Of a stretch of 64,000 nucleotides of DNA, positions 43,784 through 51,694 are shown piece by piece. The notes below the pieces were generated by a model. The model saw only the letters and a program-made list of their open reading frames with translations, had not been told where the DNA came from and did not search any database. Each line of letters begins with the position of its first letter. The first letter of the stretch is position 1. Source of the DNA: Methanomassiliicoccaceae archaeon (lineage in GTDB: Archaea > Thermoplasmatota > Thermoplasmata > Methanomassiliicoccales > Methanomethylophilaceae); the NCBI GenBank assembly GCA_003550345.1, contig PUJZ01000026.1:19371-83370 (forward strand). The letters run 5' to 3'. The position numbers and the translations under genes were made by a program.

Positions 43784-44859
43784 AGGATTTCAGTGCCGAG
43801 CGTCTAAGGGAGACGGAGCAGGCGATGCTCACCTGCACCATGTGCGGCTTCTGCAAGAGCGTCTGCCCCTCATTCAAGGAGGCGGGCTGGGACACCAGCG
43901 CCGCCCGGGGCAGGGTCTTGCTCTCTTACGGGCTGGTGCAAGGTGACCTGGAGCCCGATGATGAGGTGATGGAGAGCCTGTACAGCTGCACCACCTGCAT
44001 GGACTGCTATCGGCGCTGCCCCTCCAAGGTGGATGTGGTGGGCATAGTGGAGAACGCCCGGCGGGACCTGGTGGCCAGCGGCCGCATGCTATCCAAGCAC
44101 CGGGATGTGGTGGCCAAGGTCCGCGCTCACGGCAACCCCTACGGTGAGGAAATGCCGGTCCCTGAGACGCTGGGCAGGGAGCCCCGCCCGGCAAAGCTGG
44201 CCTATTTCTCCGGCTGCACCGCCGCCTACCGGACCAATGAGATATCCAGGGCCATGCTGTCAATATTGGACAAGCTGGGAGAGGACTTCACATTACTCGA
44301 TGAGAGCTGCTGCGGTAGCGTGATGGGCCGCATAGGCTGCCCCGACGAGGAGCTGGTGCCTATGATGCGCGTCAATGTGGAGACGATCGCCGCCCTGGGG
44401 GTGGAGACCCTTCTGCTGTCCTGCGCCGGATGCTACCGCATGTTCAAGGAGGACTACCCCCGGCACGTAAAGCTGCCATTCCAAGTCATGCATGTTTCGG
44501 AGTACCTGGCCTCCCAGGACCTCGCCCTCCGTCCCTGTGCCAGGAGTATAGCTTATCATGACCCCTGCCACCTCGGCAGGCACGCGGGCGTCTACGACGC
44601 GCCCCGCGACGTGATAAGGATGATACCCGAGGCGGAGCTGGTGGAGATGCCGAACTCCCGCGAGCAGTCCCGCTGCTGCGGCGGGGGCGGCGGGGTCCGC
44701 TCCGCCTACCCCGAGGCGGCGGGAAGGATGGCATCCGCCCGCCTGCAGGAGATGGACGCCGACCTGCTGGTGACCGCCTGCCCGTTCTGCGTGACCAACC
44801 TCCGCGCCGGCGGCGCGGAGGTGATGGACCTCACCGTGCTGGTGGACAAGCTGCTATGA
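43780..44859 (+). CDS. (Fe-S)-binding oxidoreductase, GlcF/LldE/HdrD-like with two CCG domains
   Basis: 359 aa. Two [4Fe-4S] motifs (C19-x2-C-x2-C-x3-CP and CTTCMDCYRRCP) are followed by two cysteine-rich CCG domains (SCCGSVMGRIGC and SRCCGGGGGVRS), as in glycolate oxidase GlcF, lactate utilisation LldE and heterodisulfide reductase HdrD. The order suggests it carries electrons from 2-hydroxyacid oxidation. A GlcD-type flavoprotein is not adjacent. Overlaps larA-like upstream and folP downstream by 4 bp each. Confidence 0.9.
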   Translation: MKDFSAERLRETEQAMLTCTMCGFCKSVCPSFKEAGWDTSAARGRVLLSYGLVQGDLEPDDEVMESLYSCTTCMDCYRRCPSKVDVVGIVENARRDLVASGRMLSKHRDVVAKVRAHGNPYGEEMPVPETLGREPRPAKLAYFSGCTAAYRTNEISRAMLSILDKLGEDFTLLDESCCGSVMGRIGCPDEELVPMMRVNVETIAALGVETLLLSCAGCYRMFKEDYPRHVKLPFQVMHVSEYLASQDLALRPCARSIAYHDPCHLGRHAGVYDAPRDVIRMIPEAELVEMPNSREQSRCCGGGGGVRSAYPEAAGRMASARLQEMDADLLVTACPFCVTNLRAGGAEVMDLTVLVDKLL

Positions 44860-45902
44860 GACCCTTCATCCACACCGTCCTTTCGTATCCCCGCCCCTTC
44901 GCGCTCATAGAGTCAGCAAATGAGGATCTGGGCAAGCTGGGGCTCGCATGCGAGGGTGAGGCGCTGCGCATCGACCTCACCGATGGGACATTGTCGCCTT
45001 TGCAGGGCAGCGCCCTGCACGCAGAACTGGAGGAGGCGCTGCGCCGGATACGGGCTGAGACCCCGCCCGTGCGGGCCTCGGGCCTCTGCCTGGACCTGTC
45101 GCGCCCTTTGACGATGGGGGTGCTCAACGTTACCCCTGACTCCTTCTCCGATGGAGGGGAGCATTTCAGTTCCAAGAGGGCCATCGACCGCGGCCTGGAG
45201 ATGGCCGAGGAGGGCGCAGACATAATCGATGTCGGCGGCGAGTCGACACGGCCCTGCTCCCATTATGTGGACGCGCGCACCGAATCTTCACGCGTCCTGC
45301 CGGTGATCGAGGCCCTGGCATCATCCCTCGACATACCGGTGTCAGTGGACACCCGCAAGCCATCGGTGGCGGAGAAGGCCATCGCCGCCGGCGCCCGCAT
45401 GGTGAACGACGTTTCCGGTCTGCGCGAGGAGGGCATGATGCGCCTGGTGGCCGACACCGGGGTTGCAGCGGTCATCATGCACATGCGGGGGACGCCGCGG
45501 CACATGCAGGAGGACCTCTGCTACAACGACGTGGTGCACGAGGTGATGCGCTATCTGCACCGTCAGCGAGAGGAGCTCTTGGACATGGGAGCTTCAACGG
45601 GTCAGGTCATACTCGACCCCGGCATAGGTTTCGGCAAGTCGCCCCAGCAGAATCTGGAGCTGATCCGCCGACTGGAGGAGTTCCGCTGCCTGGGCTCTCC
45701 GATCCTGGTGGGCGCATCCCGCAAGAGCTTCATCGGCAAGGTCCTCGGCGCTGAGACCGGTCAAAGGCTGGAGGGGAGCCTGGCGGTGGCCAGCGTGGCG
45801 GTGGCCAACGGTGCCGACATCATACGCGCCCATGACGTTGCCGAGACCGCCAAGGCGGTGGCGATGGCGGCGGCTCTGCGTCCGCTCAGAGAAATAAGCT
45901 GA
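44856..45902 (+). CDS. folP: Dihydropteroate synthase with an N-terminal extension
   Basis: 348 aa; the TIM barrel begins near residue 86. Signatures: MGVLNVTPDSFSDGGEHF, IIDVGGESTRPCS, VSVDTRKPSVAEKA, MVNDVSGL, VIMHMRGTPRHMQ, DPGIGFGKS and VGASRKSFIG. These are those of true folate DHPS, not of the distant methanopterin enzymes. About 85 N-terminal residues are extra and without recognised motif. In an operon with the larA-like and Fe-S genes. It overlaps the convergent DUF2116 gene by 17 bp. Confidence 0.93.
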   Translation: MRPFIHTVLSYPRPFALIESANEDLGKLGLACEGEALRIDLTDGTLSPLQGSALHAELEEALRRIRAETPPVRASGLCLDLSRPLTMGVLNVTPDSFSDGGEHFSSKRAIDRGLEMAEEGADIIDVGGESTRPCSHYVDARTESSRVLPVIEALASSLDIPVSVDTRKPSVAEKAIAAGARMVNDVSGLREEGMMRLVADTGVAAVIMHMRGTPRHMQEDLCYNDVVHEVMRYLHRQREELLDMGASTGQVILDPGIGFGKSPQQNLELIRRLEEFRCLGSPILVGASRKSFIGKVLGAETGQRLEGSLAVASVAVANGADIIRAHDVAETAKAVAMAAALRPLREIS

Positions 45903-46083
45903 GCGCGAAGACCCCGGTAAGGACCAGGATGACCACCACGAATAGGGTGACCCCCTTCTGCCTCTCGGCGTACTGCTCCTCCCTGACGCGGTTCGCGCAT
46001 TCCGTGGAGCAGCTCTCCTCCCCCTCAGGGACTATCGCCTCGCAGACGCGGCAGTGGGAGTGCGGCGGCAGCCTGATGCCCAT
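45886..46083 (-). CDS. DUF2116 family: zinc ribbon plus one membrane helix
   Basis: 65 aa. N-terminal HSHCRVCEAIVPEGEESCSTEC has a C-x2-C ... C-x3-C zinc site typical of DUF2116. A C-terminal membrane helix TLFVVVILVLTGVFALSLFL anchors it with the ribbon in the cytoplasm. Common in archaea, function unknown. Confidence 0.85.
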   Translation of the reverse strand: MGIRLPPHSHCRVCEAIVPEGEESCSTECANRVREEQYAERQKGVTLFVVVILVLTGVFALSLFL

Positions 46084-46124
46084 GCGCTCTAATCCTAGCT
46101 CGCGTATATCAAATTTCGGCGGTG

Positions 46125-46134
46125 ACCTTTATAT
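46125..46134 (+). promoter_or_regulatory. TATA-like box for the 138-aa protein gene
   Basis: CTTTATATGATG lies about 25 bp before the ATG at 46156, making a leaderless mRNA likely and deciding that start over a GTG at 46150. Confidence 0.5.
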
Positions 46135-46155
46135 GATGACTGCGATTCGGTGGAC

Positions 46156-46572
46156 ATGTGGCAGGTGCTGGGAAAAGACACCGCCCTGGTGAAACTGGGC
46201 GAAGACTGGAAGGAGAGGATGTCCGAGCTGGCCGGCGAGGGTCCGCGCCGCGACAAGCTGGAGGAGCTGTTCTCCGCCGCCTCTTTCACTTATTTCTATA
46301 ACACCGAGAAGGACGTCCACGCTTTCATATTCGAGCTGCCCTCCGACACCGCGGAGGAGGACGTGCAGAACTACACCAGGACCATACAGGAGGTCCGCTC
46401 CCTCACCGACTATCCGATGGTTGCCTTCGAGGAGAAGGCTCAGCGCTGCAGGCTGGTGCTGACCGCCGAGGATGAGCCCGAGCTCTTGGGGAAGGACAAG
46501 GCGGAGGGATACAGCTCGGGGAAGATATTCCAGCCCATATTCGAATCCTGGAGCGGGCAGCAGCCCCGCTAG
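46156..46572 (+). CDS. Conserved-looking protein of unknown function
   Basis: 138 aa, acidic, no signal peptide or membrane segment. Begins MWQVLGKDTALVKLGEDWK and has a predicted mixed alpha/beta pattern (SFTYFYNTEKDVHAFIFELP). No family recognised. Codon use matches its neighbours. The stop TAG overlaps the TAG of the convergent ferredoxin gene in the palindrome CTAG. Confidence 0.8.
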   Translation: MWQVLGKDTALVKLGEDWKERMSELAGEGPRRDKLEELFSAASFTYFYNTEKDVHAFIFELPSDTAEEDVQNYTRTIQEVRSLTDYPMVAFEEKAQRCRLVLTAEDEPELLGKDKAEGYSSGKIFQPIFESWSGQQPR

Positions 46573-47216
46573 ACGCTGACCGTATCGCAGTCAATGGGGA
46601 CGTCCTTGCCGCAGGCGTTCATGGCCGCCTTGACGATGCCCCGCAGGCGGCAGCAGCAGGGGATGTCCACCCTCAGCACCCTAATCCGGCTCACATCGTT
46701 GTTGCGCAGCACGCACTCCAATGATGAGATCATCCTCTCCCGCCCCTCGATCTTCGGGCAGCAGACCAGCAACGCCCGGTCCCGCACCCTCTCCTGCACC
46801 TCAGGGTCGACGAAGCCGACGCAGTCGCCCGCCACCACCAGCTCGAACATGCCGGGCAGTCTGAGGCAGTCGCCGGCGAGGTCCAGCTTCAGCGGCCAGT
46901 TCAGCACGCCGTCGCGGGGCATGCGCACCGGCCCCCCGTTCTGGCCTTGCACCGGTATGCTGTTCTTGACCTTGCTGGCAAGACGCCGGCGCACCTCCTC
47001 GTCGTCGTATTCGGCCACATCGCGGTAGTCAAGGTAGAGGGCGCCCTGCGGGCACTCGTCCAGGCAATCGCCCAATCCGTCGCAGAGCTGGCCGTCCACC
47101 AGCCTCGCCTTGCCCGCGGCCACCTCGATGGCGCCGCCGTGGCAGGTCATGGCGCAGCGGGCGCAGCCGGTGCACCTCTCCTCGTCTACGTGGATGACGC
47201 TGCGGAGTGGCATCAT
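46569..47216 (-). CDS. 4Fe-4S ferredoxin-domain protein with Cys-rich C-terminus
   Basis: 215 aa. Two cluster motifs lie in the first 60 residues (CTGCARCAMTCHGGAI and CDGLGDCLDECPQGAL). The rest contains LLVCCPKIEGRERM and VDIPCCCRLRGIVKAAM, a Cys-rich signature found in ferredoxin-like proteins of strict anaerobes. It is probably a redox carrier or maturation protein; partner unknown. A TATA-like box near 47238-47246 suggests a leaderless start. Stop is TAG. Confidence 0.87.
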   Translation of the reverse strand: MMPLRSVIHVDEERCTGCARCAMTCHGGAIEVAAGKARLVDGQLCDGLGDCLDECPQGALYLDYRDVAEYDDEEVRRRLASKVKNSIPVQGQNGGPVRMPRDGVLNWPLKLDLAGDCLRLPGMFELVVAGDCVGFVDPEVQERVRDRALLVCCPKIEGRERMISSLECVLRNNDVSRIRVLRVDIPCCCRLRGIVKAAMNACGKDVPIDCDTVSV

Positions 47217-47287
47217 CCGGTAGATGCTGCCGTGAAAGATAACCCTTTGGGAATCACCGGCGGCTCAATGAGAGAAAGTAGGGGATA

Positions 47288-47363
47288 TGGTGGGACCGCC
47301 CAGATTTGAACTGGAGTTACCGCCACCCCAAGGCGGAAGGATGCCAAGCTACCCCACGGTCCC
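47288..47363 (-). tRNA. tRNA-Pro (anticodon GGG), CCA encoded
   Basis: Minus-strand tRNA: acceptor GGGACCG/CGGTCCC, anticodon stem-loop CCGCC-TTGGGGT-GGCGG giving GGG, T-loop GTTCAAAT, discriminator A and encoded CCA. No intron. It lies 14 bp after rpoN on the same strand, so it may be co-transcribed with the ribosomal-protein operon. Confidence 0.95.
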
Positions 47364-47377
47364 AATGATTAAAGGGT

Positions 47378-47569
47378 TTAGCCCAGAGGTATGATGTCCT
47401 CGGACAGGTCGGCATGGGAGACGATCATGCGGCGGCAGCAGTAGCGCTCGACGCCGAGGCTGTCGAGGACCGCTTGGGGGTCCTCGCCCATGCGCACCCG
47501 GTTGAGGAAGCCGTTGTACGAGCTCCCTATCACCTTGCCGCAAGTGAAACATCTCACTGGTATTATCAT
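47378..47569 (-). CDS. rpoN: DNA-directed RNA polymerase subunit N (Rpb10)
   Basis: 63 aa. [15 protein letters not shown] and ERYCCRRM give the C-x2-C ... CC zinc-bundle of Rpb10, which anchors the RpoD-RpoL platform. Last protein gene of the L18e-L13-S9-RpoN operon, the standard archaeal order. Confidence 0.97.
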   Translation of the reverse strand: MIIPVRCFTCGKVIGSSYNGFLNRVRMGEDPQAVLDSLGVERYCCRRMIVSHADLSEDIIPLG

Positions 47570-47575
47570 GCTCGA

Positions 47576-47977
47576 TCACCTGTAGGACTTCTGCCTCTTC
47601 TTCCTGGCGCCACGGCCCAGGGGCTTCTTCGGGAGCTTGCGGCGGCTGTCGTTGATGAGCAGCGACCGGTCGTACTGCCGGAACACGTTCTCCAGCTCCT
47701 CGTCCCCGAAGTACTCCACCATGCCGCGGGCGATGGCGGTGCGGGCGGCCTCTGCCTGGCCCATCACCCCTCCGCCCTTTACGTTGACGGAGATGTCCAC
47801 CTTCCCCGCCTGCACGGGGGCGATGTTCAAGGGCTCGGCTATCTTGAGCTTGGCAAGTTCCGGGCTGTAGATGCTGAGGGGGATCTTGTTCACGGTGATC
47901 CTGCCCTCGCCATCCTTGACCACGGCACGGGCGATCGCCGTCTTCCTCTTGCCGCTTGTGTTGACTATGTCTGCCAT
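47576..47977 (-). CDS. rps9: Ribosomal protein S9 (uS9)
   Basis: 133 aa. NTSGKRKTAIARAVVKDGEG start, KGGGVMGQAEAARTAIARG core, and the basic tail ending KKRQKSYR that reaches the P-site tRNA. In the order L18e-L13-S9-RpoN. Confidence 0.97.
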   Translation of the reverse strand: MADIVNTSGKRKTAIARAVVKDGEGRITVNKIPLSIYSPELAKLKIAEPLNIAPVQAGKVDISVNVKGGGVMGQAEAARTAIARGMVEYFGDEELENVFRQYDRSLLINDSRRKLPKKPLGRGARKKRQKSYR

Positions 47978-47981
47978 TCCA

Positions 47982-48401
47982 TCACCTCACGTTGGAACCC
48001 AGGAACTTGGCCACCTCGCCGAGCGTGGTGTACCTTGAAGTGTTCAATGTCATCGCGTCCTCGATGCGCTCCGGCTTGACGCCCTCCATCTCCTTGGGAA
48101 CGCCCACGTAGACCTTGAGCCTGCGGTAGGCCTCGCGGCCCTTGGGCTTCTTGAAGGGTATCATGCCCCGCACGGTCCTCTTCATCAGCAGGTCGGCGCG
48201 GCGCGGGGTGTATGGGCCCTTGCGCGTCTTGCCGAGGTCGTCTATCTGCTTGTAGTCGGCGAATGTGCGGTACTTGTCTCCGGTGACCAGCACGTCACGG
48301 GCGTTGAGCACTACGACGTCCTCGCCGGCCATGATCTTGGTGGCCACCACGCTGGAGAGCCTCCCGAGGATGTGATCCCTTCCATCGATAACAACTGCCA
48401 T
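47982..48401 (-). CDS. rpl13: Ribosomal protein L13 (uL13)
   Basis: 139 aa from ATG 48401, spaced well from a GGGGTGA site; a GTG three codons earlier overlaps it. GRDHILGRLSSVVATKIM, VVLNARDVLVTGDK and RGMIPFKKPKGREA are L13 signatures. Confidence 0.97.
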   Translation of the reverse strand: MAVVIDGRDHILGRLSSVVATKIMAGEDVVVLNARDVLVTGDKYRTFADYKQIDDLGKTRKGPYTPRRADLLMKRTVRGMIPFKKPKGREAYRRLKVYVGVPKEMEGVKPERIEDAMTLNTSRYTTLGEVAKFLGSNVR

Positions 48402-48406
48402 CAGAA

Positions 48407-48769
48407 TCACCCCATTATCCTAATCTCGGAGCCCTTGGGGTTCTCTTCCATGAGCTCCCTTATGGTCATTCCCTTTCCTCCCGCTCCCTCGATGGCGGCC
48501 AAGGCGCGCTGCGAGAAGCTGTAGGCGGCAACGGTTATCTTCTTGTCTATGGAGCCGGCCGCCAGCACCTTGCCGGGGACGAGAACGACGTCCCCTTCAT
48601 CGGTGTTCCGCTCGAGATTGCTGAGGTTGACCTCCGCCCAATTCCTCTTGGGTTTCTCCAGCCTCTTAGCAATGTCTCGCCAGATGGCGGCTCCGTTCTC
48701 CCTGTTGGCGGCCTTCAGGTCGTATATGAGGTCCACCAGGTTCGGATCCGTCTTGAAGTTCCTCTTCAT
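48407..48769 (-). CDS. rpl18e: Ribosomal protein L18e (eL18)
   Basis: 120 aa. NFKTDPNLVDLIYDLKAA, RDIAKRLEKPKRNWAEVNLS, VLVPGKVLAAGSI and AYSFSQRALAAIE are family blocks; the stop is TGA in GGGTGA. First gene of the operon, with a TATA-like ATTTATAAAC around 48815-48825 on the minus strand. Confidence 0.96.
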   Translation of the reverse strand: MKRNFKTDPNLVDLIYDLKAANRENGAAIWRDIAKRLEKPKRNWAEVNLSNLERNTDEGDVVLVPGKVLAAGSIDKKITVAAYSFSQRALAAIEGAGGKGMTIRELMEENPKGSEIRIMG

Positions 48770-48980
48770 ATGTCTGACTCTCCCGACATTGGGTAACGCA
48801 CCAATAAGAATGTTGTTTATAAATGTTTCCGAACACTCCCTTCCGTTCGCCCTGCAGCGAAGCTGCTGTCATCGTTTTAATAAATGCCGGACCTCCTCCA
48901 TGGAGACGCCGGAGACGTCCCCGGTGCAAGAACAGGTAAATAGGATAGATTGATAACCCTTAGGCGCTACGGGTGAACAG

Positions 48981-50057
48981 ATGATAAGGTTTGGTCCGGC
49001 TGGTATTCCGCTTTCTTGCAAAGGTCGCACGCTGAAGGACGGCATCGAGGACGTCCATAATCTGGGACTGAGCGCTCTTGAGGTCCAGATGGTGAGGACC
49101 AACATCATCGAGCGCTATCCCGAGGAGGAGGAGGTCGGCCTCACGCTGTCCCAGCTCGAGGGAGGTCTGGTGGTCGAGATCATCAGGGACGACGGCGCCG
49201 AGGACGTGAGCATCAATGACCCCGAGGCCGAGGTCGATGAGGACGACATCCTCATATGCATGGGCTCAGGGGTAACCAACAGTTATGACGACCTGCTCAG
49301 CATCGGCCGCCTGGCCAAGCAGCTGGACGTCTCGCTGTCCATGCATACGCCTTACTACATGGACCTTGCGACCCGCAACGAGCTCAGCGCCAAATGCATA
49401 GACGCCATCCGCTGGTCGGGGTTCATGACCCACGCCCTGCAGGGGGAGATAGTGGTGACCCACATGGGACTCTACGGAGGCAGAGGCCAGCGCGAGACCG
49501 CGGAGCTGGTGACCGAGAGCCTCGCCGATGTGATGGCCTGGTGGGAGGACAACAGCATTTCCCCCCTGCTCGGCCTGGAGGTCTCAGGAAGGCAGGAGGT
49601 CTTCGGCTCATTGGACGAGGTGCTGGAGATCTGCGATGAGCTGGACAACGTGGTGCCGGTGATCAACTTCCCCCACTATCACGCCCGCGAGGGGGGCGCC
49701 CTGATGGAGGCCGCGGACTTCGCCGACCTCTTCGACCGGGTGCATGATTATGTGGGCGGGAGGTTCCACACCCATTTCGCCGGCGTGGAGCACGAGGGCT
49801 TCAACGAGAAGCGTCTCACCCCCATAAAGAAGGGGGACCTGCGCTTCGAGCCCTTGGCGGAGGCCCTGGTGGACAAGAAGCCGGAGATGACCATAATCTC
49901 CAGCTCACCTCTTCTGGAGCATGACGCCATGTACATGAAGGTCATCCATGAGCGGGTGCTCACCCGCAGGGTGGTCAAGGCCCTCCGCAAGAAGGGCAAG
50001 GCCGTGGCGGACACCGCCTCCGACTACGATGACGAGTACGATGACGAGGAGGAATGA
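48981..50057 (+). CDS. Endonuclease IV-like TIM-barrel protein, two metal ligands substituted
   Basis: 358 aa. MIRFGPAGIPLSCKGRT, GLSALEVQMVRTNI and SMHTPYYMDLA start the archaeal AP-endonuclease (Nfo) family. An acidic insert (about 50-85) and an acidic tail (YDDEYDDEEE) are extra. Ligands H (MHTPYY), H (VTHMGL), E (GLEVSG) and H (FPHYHAR) are present. The usual Asp before the FAHxHAR-like motif is N229 and the Glu of the SESP motif is S308. It may be a non-nuclease paralogue. It overlaps the hxlB start and has GGTGA upstream. Confidence 0.85.
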   Translation: MIRFGPAGIPLSCKGRTLKDGIEDVHNLGLSALEVQMVRTNIIERYPEEEEVGLTLSQLEGGLVVEIIRDDGAEDVSINDPEAEVDEDDILICMGSGVTNSYDDLLSIGRLAKQLDVSLSMHTPYYMDLATRNELSAKCIDAIRWSGFMTHALQGEIVVTHMGLYGGRGQRETAELVTESLADVMAWWEDNSISPLLGLEVSGRQEVFGSLDEVLEICDELDNVVPVINFPHYHAREGGALMEAADFADLFDRVHDYVGGRFHTHFAGVEHEGFNEKRLTPIKKGDLRFEPLAEALVDKKPEMTIISSSPLLEHDAMYMKVIHERVLTRRVVKALRKKGKAVADTASDYDDEYDDEEE

Positions 50058-50596
50058 TGAGGGCTACGGCCGAGTACATCCTCAAGGAGATCTCCAACTC
50101 CCTCAAGGACATCCCTGACGAGGTCTCCGAGCGATTCATCGATATGCTGGCCAGCGCTCGCAAGACATTCATCTACGGCGCGGGCAGGTCAGGGCTGGCG
50201 GGCAAGTTCTTCGCCGTCCGCCTGGTGCAGCTGGGCCTGGACGTGCATTTCGTCGGCGACATGACCACGCCCATAGTCCGCGAGGGCGACCTCACGATCA
50301 TAGTCTCCAACACCGGCGAGACCATGTCCGCGGTGCAGACCGCCAACATCTCCCGGCGCCTGGGCTCCAATGTCATAGGCGTGACCACCGATGACGACAG
50401 CAAGCTGGGCCAGGCAGCGAACCTGGTGGTCCGCCTGCCCCAGCCCTGCAACGGCGACAAGAAGAAGATGGCCCCGCTGGGGACGCTCTTCGAGGACGCC
50501 GCCATCATATTCTTCGACAGCCTGGTGCCGCCGCTGATGGAGCGCCTGCAGCAGGACGAGGCGGACATGCGGCACCGCCATGCGATCTGGGTCTAG
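50054..50596 (+). CDS. hxlB: 6-phospho-3-hexuloisomerase
   Basis: 180 aa SIS-domain isomerase. IYGAGRSGLAGKFFAVRL, VGDMTTPIVREGDLTIIVSN, NTGETMSAV and LGTLFEDAAIIFFD are family motifs. With hexulose-phosphate synthase it runs the ribulose-monophosphate route, which in archaea usually makes pentose phosphates from fructose-6-phosphate. ATG at 50054 overlaps the upstream TGA; ATG 50057 is better spaced from GGAGG. Stop TAG shares CTAG with the convergent JAMM gene. No hxlA in the window. Confidence 0.93.
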   Translation: MMRATAEYILKEISNSLKDIPDEVSERFIDMLASARKTFIYGAGRSGLAGKFFAVRLVQLGLDVHFVGDMTTPIVREGDLTIIVSNTGETMSAVQTANISRRLGSNVIGVTTDDDSKLGQAANLVVRLPQPCNGDKKKMAPLGTLFEDAAIIFFDSLVPPLMERLQQDEADMRHRHAIWV

Positions 50597-51192
50597 CCCC
50601 GGTACGGGTCCTGGTGCAGGTCCCAGTACACGCCCATGGGCCGGAGCTCCACCTTCCCCTCCCGCAGACGGTAGGCCTCCAGCTCGCGCCGCACCGGGTC
50701 GAGCACGATGGCTGAGTGGTGCGGCATGTTGAAGGCGGCGTCCTGGGTGCGTACGTCGGTCTCGGACATGAAGCAGCCGATGCCGGGATGGGAGTGGTAC
50801 CAGCCCACGATGGTGTAATCGAAGTCGAGGTCGTCCAGCGACTCGAAGAGCCCTTCGAAGCCCTCCTCATGGAAGCGAACCCGCGACAGGCTCGCCTCCA
50901 GCTCGGTGGTGACCACGTCGCGGACGATGGCGAAGCCCCGCCCCTCCCATACGAAGCTGCCTCCCAGCATCAGCCCCATCACCTCCTCGGAACGCGACAG
51001 CCCCGCCATCGCATGGTTGCGCATCTTCTCCTCCGCGGTCCGTTGCACGTAGAGCGGCAGACGGGCGCGGTTCTTGCGGTAGGAGTCCTTCATGCGATCG
51101 GTGAACCAGCTGTGGTTCGATATCCTGCCTTCCGGGGGAGGAGGGCTCTCCCGGGGGGAGGAGTCCTTCCATGAGGTTATCTTCGCTGGCAT
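50593..51192 (-). CDS. JAMM/MPN+ metalloprotease (Rpn11-like deubiquitinase candidate)
   Basis: 199 aa. The full JAMM signature is present: E69/E70 in RSEEVMGLMLGG, then H133-x-H135-x7-S143-x2-D146 in YHSHPGIGCFMSETD. This Zn site is catalytic in Rpn11, AMSH and bacterial JAB proteins. A poorly conserved Pro-rich N-terminus (about 1-30) precedes a basic helix. The ATG at 51192 overlaps the E2 end by 16 bp. The context (E1, Ubl, E2 upstream) says it removes the ubiquitin-like protein from conjugates. Stop is TAG within CTAG shared with hxlB. Confidence 0.9.
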   Translation of the reverse strand: MPAKITSWKDSSPRESPPPPEGRISNHSWFTDRMKDSYRKNRARLPLYVQRTAEEKMRNHAMAGLSRSEEVMGLMLGGSFVWEGRGFAIVRDVVTTELEASLSRVRFHEEGFEGLFESLDDLDFDYTIVGWYHSHPGIGCFMSETDVRTQDAAFNMPHHSAIVLDPVRRELEAYRLREGKVELRPMGVYWDLHQDPYRG

Positions 51193-51692
51193 CTTTCCAC
51201 GATCCTCGGACGTGGGCGCACGATGCTGGGCCCGGCGTCCACGCGGTTGCGGTTGAAGTACTCCGCCGCGGCGGTGCAGCTGTCGGTTCCGAAGGGGTTG
51301 GCGGGATTGGGGTTGGTGAGGAGCGACTCGACCGACTTGATGAAGGAAAGCAGGGTGGAGTTGAAGCTCCAGCCGTCCAGCTGCTTGATGCAAACGAAGC
51401 CCCCGTCCTCGGGCATCATGATGTTGGGGTGGAAGACCGGCGTCCTCCAGCGCACACGGGGCTTTTCGAATGGATAGTCCTTTCCCACGATCATGGTGAA
51501 CCGGTGGTTCCGCCTCTTCACCACCCTGCCCCCGAGCAGGGCGGGGCCAACAACGTTGTTCATCACCACCTCCAGCGCCACCGGCAGCCTCTCGAGCTCC
51601 CCCTCGACGCGGATGTCCAAGCCCAGGTAGCGGGTGCAGGCCTCCAGCTCGTTGCGGAGGCGGGCCGCCATTATCTCCGGCGGCAGCGGCAT
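51177..51692 (-). CDS. Ubiquitin-conjugating enzyme E2-like protein
   Basis: 171 aa with a clear UBC fold. HRFTMIVGKDYPFEKPRVRW, FHPNI (HPN at 88-90), the catalytic C101 in GGFVCIKQLDGWSF, and SVESLLTNPNPANPF are the same landmarks as in eukaryotic E2s (HPN, catalytic Cys, Trp, PNPxxP). About 50 extra N-terminal residues and a basic C-terminal tail of about 25. The ATG is 2 bp after the Ubl stop codon. It would accept the Ubl thioester from the E1. Confidence 0.9.
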   Translation of the reverse strand: MPLPPEIMAARLRNELEACTRYLGLDIRVEGELERLPVALEVVMNNVVGPALLGGRVVKRRNHRFTMIVGKDYPFEKPRVRWRTPVFHPNIMMPEDGGFVCIKQLDGWSFNSTLLSFIKSVESLLTNPNPANPFGTDSCTAAAEYFNRNRVDAGPSIVRPRPRIVERCQRR

Positions 51693-51694
51693 CC

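Noticed and set aside
46150..46155. GTG at 46150 as start of the 138-aa protein
   Set aside because: The TATA-like box at 46125-46134 puts transcription start at about the ATG at 46156.
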